Below are positions 27,375 through 34,693 of a stretch of DNA of 36,895 nt, one piece after another (position 1 is the first letter of the stretch; every line of letters begins with the position of its first letter). Source of the DNA: an uncultured Methanobrevibacter sp. (GTDB lineage: Archaea; Methanobacteriota; Methanobacteria; Methanobacteriales; Methanobacteriaceae). Under the pieces are notes generated by a model that had not been told where the DNA came from, ran no database searches, and saw only the letters and a program-made list of their open reading frames with translations. The translations under genes and the position numbers were made by a program. The stretch covers positions 1 through 36,895 of the forward strand of contig ONQL01000034.1 of NCBI GenBank assembly GCA_900319985.1. The letters are read 5' to 3'.

Positions 27375-27422
27375 GCATGGTTAACTTATTTTAAAAAATA
27401 CAATACCAAACCCTTATGCTGC

Positions 27423-27459
27423 ACATTAGATAAAAGCTTACCATGCAAATATCTAATGT
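27423..27459. terminator. Inverted repeat between convergent genes
   Basis: A perfect 10-bp inverted repeat ACATTAGATA/TATCTAATGT (27423-27432, 27450-27459) with a 17-nt loop lies between the 58-residue gene and the orc1/cdc6 stop. A smaller TTTCCT-AC-AGGAAA hairpin (27473-27486) touches the orc1/cdc6 stop. The position suits two-way termination, but no long T-run follows, so this is uncertain. Confidence 0.4.
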
Positions 27460-27487
27460 TAACAGAAACTAATTTCCTACAGGAAAA

Positions 27488-28528
27488 TTAAATGACATAA
27501 TTGTCGGGGTTAAAACGCAATATAATTTCACGAGAATTTCCCTTAACCCCTTTTCCTGTAAATTTGATATCTATTAATCTTACAAATTCCAGCTTATCCA
27601 ATGCACGATTGAATGATGCATAGCTGGAGCCTGTTTTTTGCTTAAATAATTCCGTCAGTTCACCGGCAGTGTAGATACCGTCATAATCTGCAATGATTTT
27701 GAGAAGGTTTTTTTCCACATCGTTCAAAGATTTGATGGTTTCGGAAACGTTGATTGAAACAAGTGAATCAATTGCCTTTTCAAAATGTTCCAGAGTTATT
27801 TCACGACTGGCATCGGCTTCTGCGATGTTTCCGCATGATTTCAGGAGATTTATTCCAGTTCTCAAATCTCCGTTTTCATAGGTATACATTGCGACCTGTT
27901 CTAAAACCTCATCGCTCAATACTTCTGGGAAAAATCCTGCTTCAGCCCTGTTTTTTAGAATATCCTCTATTTCAGAGTATGAATAAAGCGGAAATGTGAT
28001 TTCCTGAGGAATAAAAACAGTATTTACATTTTTATCAAAAGCATATTTGAATTCCAGATCAGAAAGAATGGCAAATATTGCTGTTCTCACTCCAGGATAC
28101 TCCTCATATGCCCTCAACATATCATAAAATACCTTATTGGCACTTTTACTTTGAAACAGATAATTGACATCGTCCAATGCAATTACCAATGACTTTTCAT
28201 TTCTTTGAAGATCTTTCATGATTTGGTCATAAATCCTTGAAAAGGGAACTCCTGTTTCGGGAGGAATATGTCCAAACATCTTTTTATAGATTGTTTTTTC
28301 AACAAGTTCGAATACCTTTCTAATTGCTGTTGTTTTTCCTGTAGCTGGTGACCCTAAAACAATTGCATTTGATGGCTGGCCTCCCCTTATGGCCGGCCTT
28401 ATTGCCATTGCCATTGCTTCCATTTGAGTATCTCTGAAATTGTAGTTTTGAGGCATATAATCCGGATCAAAAGCATTAATGTTTTGGAAAAGACTTTCAT
28501 CATACATCAAAATATCTTCAATTGCCAT
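27488..28528 (-). CDS. cdc6: Orc1/Cdc6 family replication initiator, apparently internally deleted
   Basis: 346 residues. Walker A GSPATGKTT (59-67), Walker B LVIALDD (114-120, DD in place of the usual DE), a sensor-1 region FAILSDLEFKYAFD, sensor 2 GDLRTGINLL, and a C-terminal winged helix (TAGELTELFKQKTGSSYASFNRALDKL). The family binds origin repeats and loads the MCM helicase. Only about 48 residues separate Walker A and B; about 75-80 is normal. VFELVEKT runs directly into IYKKMFGHIPPETG, so the 'VYINC' core strand and the next helix (about 30 residues) appear lost near 28291, in frame. It resembles the second Cdc6 paralogue of Methanobacteriales more than the origin-linked one. It follows mptE by 33 bp. 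Confidence 0.9.
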   Translation of the reverse strand: MAIEDILMYDESLFQNINAFDPDYMPQNYNFRDTQMEAMAMAIRPAIRGGQPSNAIVLGSPATGKTTAIRKVFELVEKTIYKKMFGHIPPETGVPFSRIYDQIMKDLQRNEKSLVIALDDVNYLFQSKSANKVFYDMLRAYEEYPGVRTAIFAILSDLEFKYAFDKNVNTVFIPQEITFPLYSYSEIEDILKNRAEAGFFPEVLSDEVLEQVAMYTYENGDLRTGINLLKSCGNIAEADASREITLEHFEKAIDSLVSINVSETIKSLNDVEKNLLKIIADYDGIYTAGELTELFKQKTGSSYASFNRALDKLEFVRLIDIKFTGKGVKGNSREIILRFNPDNYVI

Positions 28529-28561
28529 GTTATCTAATATATATCATCTATTATAAATCAA

Positions 28562-29284
28562 TTATTGTTTGCACATGTTGATGACATCAACGTCCTCATT
28601 TTCAATTACCCAGTTGGTGAGCTCTTCGGCATAAACCAGTTTTTTCTTTTTGAACTCGTCGGCTTCCGCCACATCGGTTGGAATATTTGGCCTTGAATAT
28701 TTTGTTACAATATCTCCGAAATCCATTCCGGCAAGGGTGATTTCACGGGCTCCCAAAGCAACCGCCAGAAATATGGCTCTGTCACCGTCAGTAAATCCTC
28801 CAAAGTTGTAAACATTGCCTACAGGCTGTGCCTGGGTAGTGCCCAAAACGTTGTTGAAAAATGGAGTGAACTTGACAACCGCATCAAGATTGTCGCCATG
28901 GGCATGAACAACAATGTTTGCTCCCCTCAAATTAGCCAGAAGAATATCATCAATGTTTCCGTCCAAATCTGTAGAGACAATGTCCGGAACCAGTCTTTCC
29001 TCTATTAAAGCGGTTGTTGCCCCGTCTGCTGAAACCAAAACGTAATCCTTCAAGTCATAATTTTCTTTCAGAAATATGATATGCTCTTTCAGAGATGGCC
29101 CTGCACCGAATACAATGTATTTATCTGAAAAACCAACGATTTGAGCCAAATCGTCTAAAGTCAGACACCCCTCTTCTGACAGTATCTCATCCAATACTTT
29201 CGCCGAGTTTTCATCACCGCTTCTTGAAAAACCGAAATCATCAAGAATTTCTGTATAATATTTTTCCCAAAGTCCGAATTCCAT
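28562..29284 (-). CDS. mptE: 6-hydroxymethyl-7,8-dihydropterin pyrophosphokinase MptE
   Basis: 240 residues of the archaeal DUF115/MptE family, which transfers pyrophosphate from ATP to 6-hydroxymethyl-dihydropterin in tetrahydromethanopterin synthesis. Landmarks: KYIVFGAGPSLKEHI (56-70, nucleotide site), LVSADGATTALIE, VSTDLDGNIDDI (metal-binding Asp pair, 103-114), VVHAHGDN, GGFTDGDRAIFLAVALGA and LAGMDFGD. This is a marker of a methanogen. The start is supported by AGAGGTT five nucleotides before the ATG. Confidence 0.93.
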   Translation of the reverse strand: MEFGLWEKYYTEILDDFGFSRSGDENSAKVLDEILSEEGCLTLDDLAQIVGFSDKYIVFGAGPSLKEHIIFLKENYDLKDYVLVSADGATTALIEERLVPDIVSTDLDGNIDDILLANLRGANIVVHAHGDNLDAVVKFTPFFNNVLGTTQAQPVGNVYNFGGFTDGDRAIFLAVALGAREITLAGMDFGDIVTKYSRPNIPTDVAEADEFKKKKLVYAEELTNWVIENEDVDVINMCKQ

Positions 29285-29335
29285 AGTTAAACCTCTTTAT
29301 AATACATTATGTTAGTTGGCCAATTAAATAATTTT

Positions 29336-29983
29336 TCATCTGTTGACGACACTGATTTGATTGCCGGTGATTTTAGCGTATGCATTGGAAATTTGTCTTA
29401 ACGTAAAGCCAACCATGAATGCAGATATGACGGTTCCGATATTTATCGCACCAAAAACGTTTGTATAGAACAACCCACACAGAATCAGAGATATGACCAC
29501 CATTGTCGCATCGAAAGCTATTTTGATTGTTGAAAATCTCCAGTTTGTCACGATGGCCACCGCTTCAACACATCCCTCGCCAGGAAGGGGTGCGATGTTT
29601 GCAGGCATGTAGATGAATATTCCAAAAGCAATCAGAAATATGCTTATAATCAAAAACAATACGGAATAGAGAATGATATTATCAAATGGAACAAATGAAA
29701 CTATATAGAGTGCCAAATCAGTAAAGTATCCGAAAAGAACACAGTTTATGAACTGGAGCAGTCTTTTTTTGCGAAATCTTGACCTTAGAATTATCATCTG
29801 AATGAAAATCAGGGCAGCATTGAAAAGAAAAGTGGTTATTCCAATGTTGATGTTGGTGATTAATGTCAGAGAATAGGAAATGGAGCTTATCGGAGTTGTT
29901 CCAAGCATTGACACTATGGAAAATGCCACTCCCACAGACATTATAAAAAGACCTACGGTAAAAAGACAAATCCTTTTAATCAT
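29336..29983 (-). CDS. YczE/YitT-like integral membrane protein (paralogue 1)
   Basis: 215 residues with five or six hydrophobic helices. The motif GVAFSIVSMLGTTPISSISY in the first helix pair, an LLQFINCVLFGYFTD helix and a late PLPGEGCVEAVAIV loop match the bacterial YczE/DUF6198 membrane family. The substrate is unknown; the family has been guessed to be transporters. It is 15 bp after a clear paralogue, so the two arose by tandem duplication and are probably cotranscribed. Confidence 0.75.
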   Translation of the reverse strand: MIKRICLFTVGLFIMSVGVAFSIVSMLGTTPISSISYSLTLITNINIGITTFLFNAALIFIQMIILRSRFRKKRLLQFINCVLFGYFTDLALYIVSFVPFDNIILYSVLFLIISIFLIAFGIFIYMPANIAPLPGEGCVEAVAIVTNWRFSTIKIAFDATMVVISLILCGLFYTNVFGAINIGTVISAFMVGFTLRQISNAYAKITGNQISVVNR

Positions 29984-29998
29984 AACATTAAATATATG

Positions 29999-30691
29999 TT
30001 ACATCTTCTTTAAATCTACCGCATCGCCGGTAATGCGATAGTGAAGTTTATGAATATACTTAACTGTAGTGCCTATAAGCAACGCTCCAAGTATTGTTCC
30101 AAGACCTACACTTCCGAATTGGCCCAAAAATCCATAGCTTAAAAGAAGAGCTGTCGACACTATGCTTACATCAACATAGACCTTGGTTTTCGAAAAGGTA
30201 TTGTTGGTTACGATTGCAATTGCCTGAGTCACCCCTTCAACCGAAAGCGGAATAAGGTTTGTCGGAACATAGAAAAACAGCCCCAAAGCTATGAAAAATA
30301 TTGACAGAAAAGACATAAGCAATGCCAGAACAAATGTATCTGCAGGAGGGATGAAATTCATGAGCGCAACAGAAAAGCTTGTAAATATCCCGAAAAGCAC
30401 ACCTACAAAGACCTGCAGAAAATGTTTTCTTTTGAAGTCCTTTTTTAAAAGAATCAGTTCAATGAAAACCAGAAATGCGTGAAATATGAAAGTGGCAAGG
30501 CCTATTTCAACCATCCATATCAGATTAATGGCATAGGGTATTGAACTTACCGGAGCAGACCCCAAACCAGATTTGATTGAAAACGCCACACCCAAGGTTA
30601 TCAGATACAGGCCAAAAACATAATTGAAAACACGCCGGAATGTAAGTTCCTCACCACTGAATTGCATACTAAAATATTTATAGCAAGACAT
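29999..30691 (-). CDS. YczE/YitT-like integral membrane protein (paralogue 2)
   Basis: 230 residues. It shares with its neighbour GVAFSIKSGLGSAPVSSIPY, LQVFVGVLFGIFTS, YVPTNLIPLSVEGVTQAIAIV and a GLGTILGALLIGTT final helix. Start choice is open: a TATA-like TTTAAATAT overlaps the ATG at 30691. Transcription starting about 29 nt later would put the 5' end at the second ATG (30667, MQFSGEE), so a leaderless message from 30667 is plausible. It diverges from the aminotransferase gene; the two promoters share 30692-30863. Confidence 0.75.
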   Translation of the reverse strand: MSCYKYFSMQFSGEELTFRRVFNYVFGLYLITLGVAFSIKSGLGSAPVSSIPYAINLIWMVEIGLATFIFHAFLVFIELILLKKDFKRKHFLQVFVGVLFGIFTSFSVALMNFIPPADTFVLALLMSFLSIFFIALGLFFYVPTNLIPLSVEGVTQAIAIVTNNTFSKTKVYVDVSIVSTALLLSYGFLGQFGSVGLGTILGALLIGTTVKYIHKLHYRITGDAVDLKKM

Positions 30692-30810
30692 ATTTAAACA
30701 ATACGTTAAAAATGGAAAATGACCGTGAACAATGCACTAACATATACATGAAAATAAACCCATATCTGAATAAACCATGAATCAACAATATTTAATAAGT
30801 ATGAAAACAA

Positions 30811-30860
30811 AAACTATATATAGCTTAAGATAAGCTAATTTTCTAGAAAATTGGAGGAAT
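30811..30860 (+). promoter_or_regulatory. Aminotransferase promoter with two palindromes and a strong ribosome binding site
   Basis: TATA box CTATATATA (about 30814-30822). Next come TAGCTTA-AGA-TAAGCTA (30821-30837) and the perfect 16-mer AATTTTCTAGAAAATT (30837-30852), then GGAGGA (30853-30858), 5 nt before the ATG. The palindromes cover the expected transcription start and the leader up to the ribosome binding site, a suitable place for a repressor or for mRNA structure that controls translation. Confidence 0.6.
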
Positions 30861-30863
30861 TTA

Positions 30864-32006
30864 ATGAACGATATTTTATTAATGCTTCCTGGACCAACAA
30901 CAGTGCACCCTAGAGTACTCAATGCAATGACCAAAGCTGTTGTTAACCACAGGGGCGCTAAATATGGTGAAATCTTAACTGAAACTAACGAATTAATGAG
31001 TAAAGTTTTCCAAACTCAAAATGATTCTTATTTATTAACTGGATCCGGAACTGCAGCTATGGAAGCAGGCATTGCCAACACAATTGCACCTGGAGAAAAA
31101 ATGCTTAATGTTGTAGGTGGAAAATTCGGAGAACGTTTCATGAAAATAGCCAACACTCATGGAATCGAAACCAAAGAATTGGCAGTTGAATGGGGAACTG
31201 CTGTAACTCCTGAAGCTATCGCTGAAGCATTGGATGAAGATGAAGACATTAAAGCTGTAAGTGTAATCCACAACGAAACTTCTACCGGTGTAGCTGCACC
31301 TATTAAAGAAATCGGTAAAGTGATGAAAAATTATGACGCATTATACATTGTAGATACCGTATCTTCCCTTGGAGGAGATGAAGTGAATGTGGACAAGTTC
31401 GGAATCGACGTTTGTCTTACCGGATCACAAAAATGTATTGCAGCACCGCCTGGAATGGCTGCTGTCACCTTAAGTGACGACGCCTGGGCAGCTGTCGATA
31501 AAGTGGAAACCAATACCTTCTACTTAGACTTAAAAGCAGCTAAAAAAAGTGGAGACAAAACCCCTCCTCAAACTCCATACACACCTTCCGTTTCACTCAC
31601 TTATGCAATGAACGAAGCATTGAAAATGGTTATTGAAGAAGGAATTGACAACAGAGTTGCACGTCACCACAAAGCGGCAAAAGCTAGTGTAGCTGCCGTT
31701 AAAGCATTAGGTTTAGAATTATTTGCAGACGAAGCAGTTTCATCCGCTACCGTTACTGCAGTAAAAATGCCTGAAGGAGTCACTGACGATCAGTTCAGAG
31801 GAACTACCCGTGACAAATACGGTGTTGAATTGGCTGGTGGACAAGACCACTTAAAAGGAAACGTTTTCAGAATCGGACACATGGGAAATGTTTCATACAA
31901 AGAATTGGTACAAACATTTGCAGCTATCGGTATGACCTTAAAAGGTTTAGGTGCAATCGAAGATGCAGGTGCCGGTGTGGCATCCATCACAGAATCATAC
32001 TTATGA
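30864..32006 (+). CDS. Class V aminotransferase (serine-pyruvate/alanine-glyoxylate type)
   Basis: 380 residues, normal length. Landmarks: LMLPGPTTVHPRVLNAM (start of the family), LLTGSGTAAMEAGIANTI, VVGGKFGERF, VIHNETSTGV, IVDTVSSLGGDE, TGSQKCIAAPPGMA with the pyridoxal-phosphate lysine at residue 190, and a C-terminal RIGHMGNVS. It moves an amino group between amino and 2-oxo acids. In methanogens this group is linked to serine, alanine and aspartate exchange; the exact substrate cannot be read from sequence. It has a strong promoter and ribosome binding site, its own terminator, and stands next to the candidate replication origin. Confidence 0.9.
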   Translation: MNDILLMLPGPTTVHPRVLNAMTKAVVNHRGAKYGEILTETNELMSKVFQTQNDSYLLTGSGTAAMEAGIANTIAPGEKMLNVVGGKFGERFMKIANTHGIETKELAVEWGTAVTPEAIAEALDEDEDIKAVSVIHNETSTGVAAPIKEIGKVMKNYDALYIVDTVSSLGGDEVNVDKFGIDVCLTGSQKCIAAPPGMAAVTLSDDAWAAVDKVETNTFYLDLKAAKKSGDKTPPQTPYTPSVSLTYAMNEALKMVIEEGIDNRVARHHKAAKASVAAVKALGLELFADEAVSSATVTAVKMPEGVTDDQFRGTTRDKYGVELAGGQDHLKGNVFRIGHMGNVSYKELVQTFAAIGMTLKGLGAIEDAGAGVASITESYL

Positions 32007-32029
32007 TTCTGTATTTTCTCTTTTTTTTA
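31991..32029 (+). terminator. Hairpin/T-run terminator overlapping the aminotransferase stop codon
   Basis: AGAATCAT-ACTT-ATGATTCT (31991-32010) is a perfect 8-bp stem that contains the TGA stop (32004-32006), followed by GTATTTTCTC and eight Ts. It is the same arrangement as the rtcB operon terminator at 21640-21673. Confidence 0.8.
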
Positions 32030-32070
32030 TACAAAATTTTCAAAACAACATTACTATTACTTAAAAAATT

Positions 32071-32297
32071 TTTACACTTGAAATGCACCTCTAAGTTCAA
32101 AGTGACAAGTTATAACATATAATTTTACACTTGAAATGATACTTTTTGGCTCAAACTTACAAGTTATAAGTGAAAAGTTACACTTGAAATGCACCTCTCA
32201 CTGCATAAGTTATAAGTTATATCTGAAAACTTACACTTGAAATGCACCTCTCCCAAATTTGAAAGATTAGTTATAACTAAAAAGTTACACTTGAAAT
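32071..32297 (+). other. Candidate chromosomal replication origin (oriC)
   Basis: This noncoding region holds five direct copies of (T/G/C)TTACACTTGAAAT. The core matches the origin recognition box I recall for the related Methanothermobacter thermautotrophicus (TTTACACTTGAAA, bound by its Cdc6-1). Spacing is regular at 53-54 bp. A/T-rich sequence follows (32329-32400), a possible unwinding element. The origin call rests on motif identity and array form; no cdc6-1 gene adjoins it, and the Orc1/Cdc6 of this window is 3.5 kb away. Confidence 0.75.
32071..32297 (+). repeat. Five origin-box direct repeats with 53-54 bp period
   Basis: Boxes begin at 32071, 32124, 32177, 32230 and 32284, all on the plus strand. 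Copies 1, 3 and 4 extend to ACTTGAAATGCACCTCT; copies 2 and 5 keep only the core. A second element, AAGTTATA, recurs between boxes at 32107, 32161, 32214 (and 32207), and as TAGTTATAA at 32268, also every 53-54 bp. The last is part of the perfect palindrome TTAGTTATAACTAA (32267-32280). Confidence 0.9.
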
Positions 32298-32415
32298 TTA
32301 TGTCTTATAAGCAAAAAAAGTATTACTCATGATAAAAGTTGAACATAAAACATTTTGTAAAAATATTTTAAAGATTAAAGACAAATATAATATAACTAAT
32401 ATAGGATGTGAAACT

Positions 32416-32835
32416 ATGTCAGAAAATATTAAAACAACTGTTGAAGAATTACGCAAACTTATTAATGTTGACAATGTTATCGGCACACCAATCGAAACTG
32501 AGGACAAAATTCTCATACCGGTCATAAAAGTCGGATTAGGATTCGGAGCAGGAGAAAGCGTTTTGGGAAGTGAAGGCAGCGACGTAATGGGAGCAGGTGC
32601 AGGGGTAGAACCTATATCCATGGTAATGATTCCTAAAAAAGGAAATACTGCAGAAGGCGTTAGAGTACTTGATTTAAGCAAAGGAAGTGAAACCAACAAG
32701 GCATTATCCGATATAGGATTAATCATCACTGACCTCGTAAAAAGCTATCTTGGATCTCAAAATACTGAGGAATATGATGAGTCAGAATATATCGAACCTC
32801 AATACACAACTACCGAAGAACAAATAGAAGAATAG
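32416..32835 (+). CDS. ytfJ: YtfJ/GerW-family protein
   Basis: 139 residues from the chosen ATG (32416), which has GGATGTGA just upstream; a longer frame from 32329 lacks such a site. The family core is clear: TTVEELRKLINVDNVIGTPI, the glycine-rich KVGLGFGAGESV, then GSDVMGAGAGVEPISMVMIPK. The tail is acidic and variable (EEYDESEYIEP). In Bacillus the homologue YtfJ (GerW) is needed for lysozyme-triggered spore germination, but the family is widespread in non-spore-formers and archaea with unknown function. It is followed after 9 bp by a DUF2953 gene, the same neighbour as in Bacillus (YtfI), so the two probably work together. Confidence 0.88.
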   Translation: MSENIKTTVEELRKLINVDNVIGTPIETEDKILIPVIKVGLGFGAGESVLGSEGSDVMGAGAGVEPISMVMIPKKGNTAEGVRVLDLSKGSETNKALSDIGLIITDLVKSYLGSQNTEEYDESEYIEPQYTTTEEQIEE

Positions 32836-32844
32836 GAATATTAC

Positions 32845-33432
32845 ATGTTAAACATCCTAGGGATGATTATTCTAATAATCATCTTATTTATCATTATTTT
32901 GTTAATTATAGGGATTAAAATCTCTTTAAACTATGATAAAAACGGAAGTGAACTGAAAGGATGTTTGAAAATACTTATTTTTAAAAAAATCAAAGTTTAT
33001 TCCATCACATTTCCATCCGACAATGCCGACAGCGATGAAAATGACAGTGAAGAAAAGGAACCTAAAAAAAGGGACATCAAAAAGCTGTTTGAACTGGCCA
33101 AACCTTGTTTTAACGATTTCAAAACATACTTAAAATCTGCTTTTAAAATAATAAACATCAAAAGAATTGAAAACCACCTTATTTTTGGAATGGACAGCTA
33201 TGCAGATACCGGAAAGTATATCGGAATAATCTGGGGAATTTTATCAATCATAAACCCAATGCATAAAAGTCTGCGTTTGAGTGCAGAGCCATCATTCAAC
33301 GGAAGCAGACTTGATGGGCGAGGAACAAATGAAGTTGAGATATATCCTCTGAAACTCATAGTTCCGACAATCAGACTGATTTCCAAAAAGGACGTCAGAA
33401 CATTTATTCGAGGTGTTTGGGATGAGCGATGA
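32845..33432 (+). CDS. DUF2953 membrane-anchored protein (YtfI-like)
   Basis: 195 residues: a long N-terminal membrane helix (ILGMIILIIILFIIILLIIGI), the beta-strand start KISLNYDKNGSELKGCLKILIF, an acidic/basic linker rich in D, E and K (residues about 60-85), and a C-terminal half with IENHLIFGMDSYADTGKYIGIIWG and NEVEIYPLKLIVPTIRL. These match DUF2953, known mainly as the gene beside ytfJ. The ribosome binding site is weak (GGAATATTAC region), suggesting coupling to ytfJ. Function unknown; a cell-envelope role is inferred. Confidence 0.8.
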   Translation: MLNILGMIILIIILFIIILLIIGIKISLNYDKNGSELKGCLKILIFKKIKVYSITFPSDNADSDENDSEEKEPKKRDIKKLFELAKPCFNDFKTYLKSAFKIINIKRIENHLIFGMDSYADTGKYIGIIWGILSIINPMHKSLRLSAEPSFNGSRLDGRGTNEVEIYPLKLIVPTIRLISKKDVRTFIRGVWDER

Positions 33433-33682
33433 AATAGAAGAGTTTATCAAAAACACACTGAAAATTGATGAAACTTCAAACTACAGGTTCAGGAAAATCT
33501 ATGGCATGACATTTGTTTTTGAAGAAATCTTTTTAGAAATCAATGAAAAAATTTCATCTGCTGAAATAAAACCTGTCGGAATAATATTTGAAGAAAAGGG
33601 CGAATATTTATTCTCACCCCTAGATGAAGTTGATGATATAGAGCCAATAATCAAAGAATATGTGAAAAATTATTTCAAATAG
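33422..33682 (+). CDS. Small acidic protein, third gene of the ytfJ operon
   Basis: 86 residues starting at MSDEIEEFIKNTLKID (ATG 33422), overlapping the DUF2953 stop by 11 bp, with GGTG about 8 nt upstream inside the previous gene. No signal peptide or membrane helix. Middle: FRKIYGMTFVFEEIFLEI. The end is a predicted helix EPIIKEYVKNYFK. I do not recognise a family. Overlap implies translational coupling and a role with the YtfJ/DUF2953 pair. Confidence 0.7.
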   Translation: MSDEIEEFIKNTLKIDETSNYRFRKIYGMTFVFEEIFLEINEKISSAEIKPVGIIFEEKGEYLFSPLDEVDDIEPIIKEYVKNYFK

Positions 33683-33726
33683 AAAAATTGATTTAACTGC
33701 GTTAAATTGACCTAAAAAACTACTGA

Positions 33727-33784
33727 ACCGTTTATATACAACCAGCACCAATACATAGTATCACAGAAAAAGTTTCGGTACCGA
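33727..33784 (+). promoter_or_regulatory. Promoter of the Rpn-like locus
   Basis: The TATA box TTTATATAC (33731-33739) is preceded by a purine/C-rich element. A perfect palindrome TCGGTACCGA (33775-33784) lies in the expected leader. The ribosome binding site AAGGTGAT follows at 33806-33813. Confidence 0.45.
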
Positions 33785-33798
33785 GGACTCACATAAAT

Positions 33799-34669
33799 TT
33801 GAATCAAGGTGATACTATCATCAGTCAAAAATATGATAAGCTCTCAAAATTATCCTGCAGAATCTTTACAAATTCATTACTGAGATTCATAGGCGAAAAA
33901 AATTGGAATTAAAAACCTATATACCTATGAAATCTATACCCCGACACACAAATTGAAACTTTTAGATATTGTCATTGAAACTCCATATGGTTTTTGTATA
34001 AATTTTGAATTCCACAAAAGCAACACGACTGAAGAAATCATTGTCAGAAATATACTGTACCTGGTAAACTTTAGACTTGAAACCAAAAAACTGATAAAAT
34101 CATACATAATTTCCATGGGTGATGAAAAATCAATCCGAAAGGCAAAAATTGGACCTGAGCTGGAAATCGAACTGCCGATTATATTCATCAAAAAATTCAA
34201 TGGAACTGAAATATTAAAAAACATTAAATGTAAAATTGAAAAAAATATTGCAATAACCGAAGATGATTTATTCAATCTGATATTTTTGCCATTCATGAAA
34301 AATGAAAAAAGTGAATATGAAATTACAAAGGAAATAATCTACCTAATTAACAAAATTGATCTAACAGAAGAAGAGCAATATCAAATCAAGGCATGCCAAA
34401 TTTTGCTGATTGACATTTTCATTCCAGAAAAAGAAAAAGAAAAAATGATGAAGGTGGTAAATATGGGAAGTACCTTTTTAGAAAACTACGAAAAAAACCT
34501 AGTACAAAAAGCAGAACAAAAAGCTAAAAAAGACAGCGAAAAAGAATATACAAAAAAACTAAACGAAGAAAAACAAAACCTAGCAAAAAAACTAAAAGAA
34601 GACAACATACCCCCAGAAAAAATAATACAATACACAGGACTCAGCCTAAACATCATACAAAAACTATAA
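33799..34669 (+). pseudogene. Rpn-like PD-(D/E)XK nuclease, start lost and frameshifted
   Basis: Two joined frames. Frame A reads (ISQ)KYDKLSKLSCRIF, then TNSLLRFIGEKNWN, and stops at 33910. Frame B continues IKNLYTYEIYTPTHKLKLLD to the stop at 34669, a shift near 33907-33911. LDIVIETPYGFCINFEFH is the nuclease core (D...E-x-x pattern) of the Rpn/transposase-like PD-(D/E)XK family. The helical middle is typical, and the tail is lysine/glutamate-rich coiled coil ending EDNIPPEKIIQYTGLSLNII, a 'TGLS' motif. The ribosome binding site GGTGAT (33808-33813) is followed at the right spacing by ATC instead of ATG (33817), so the original start seems lost; TTG at 33799 or 33953 is a weak substitute. 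Rpn proteins are DNA nucleases linked to phage defence and genome mobility. Confidence 0.7.
34463..34669 (+). CDS. Possible gene-within-gene: small C-terminal form of the Rpn-like protein
   Basis: Inside the Rpn-like frame, AAGGTGGT (34451-34458) lies 4 nt before ATG (34463), as good a translation start as those of real genes in this window. It would give 68 residues, MGSTFLENYEKNLVQKAEQK through a long coiled coil to the TGLS end. Some E. coli Rpn genes are reported to make a short C-terminal protein from an internal start that blocks the nuclease. Here the same unit begins exactly where the downstream duplicate begins, which supports it being a functional module. Expression is not shown. 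Confidence 0.45.
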   Translation: MGSTFLENYEKNLVQKAEQKAKKDSEKEYTKKLNEEKQNLAKKLKEDNIPPEKIIQYTGLSLNIIQKL

Positions 34670-34693
34670 AACAACCATCAAAAAAAATAGCAA

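Noticed and set aside
32071..32297. Regular 53-bp repeats resembling a CRISPR array
   Set aside because: The conserved core is only 13-21 bp, the intervening sequence also repeats (AAGTTATA), and no cas genes are present; the core matches an archaeal origin box.
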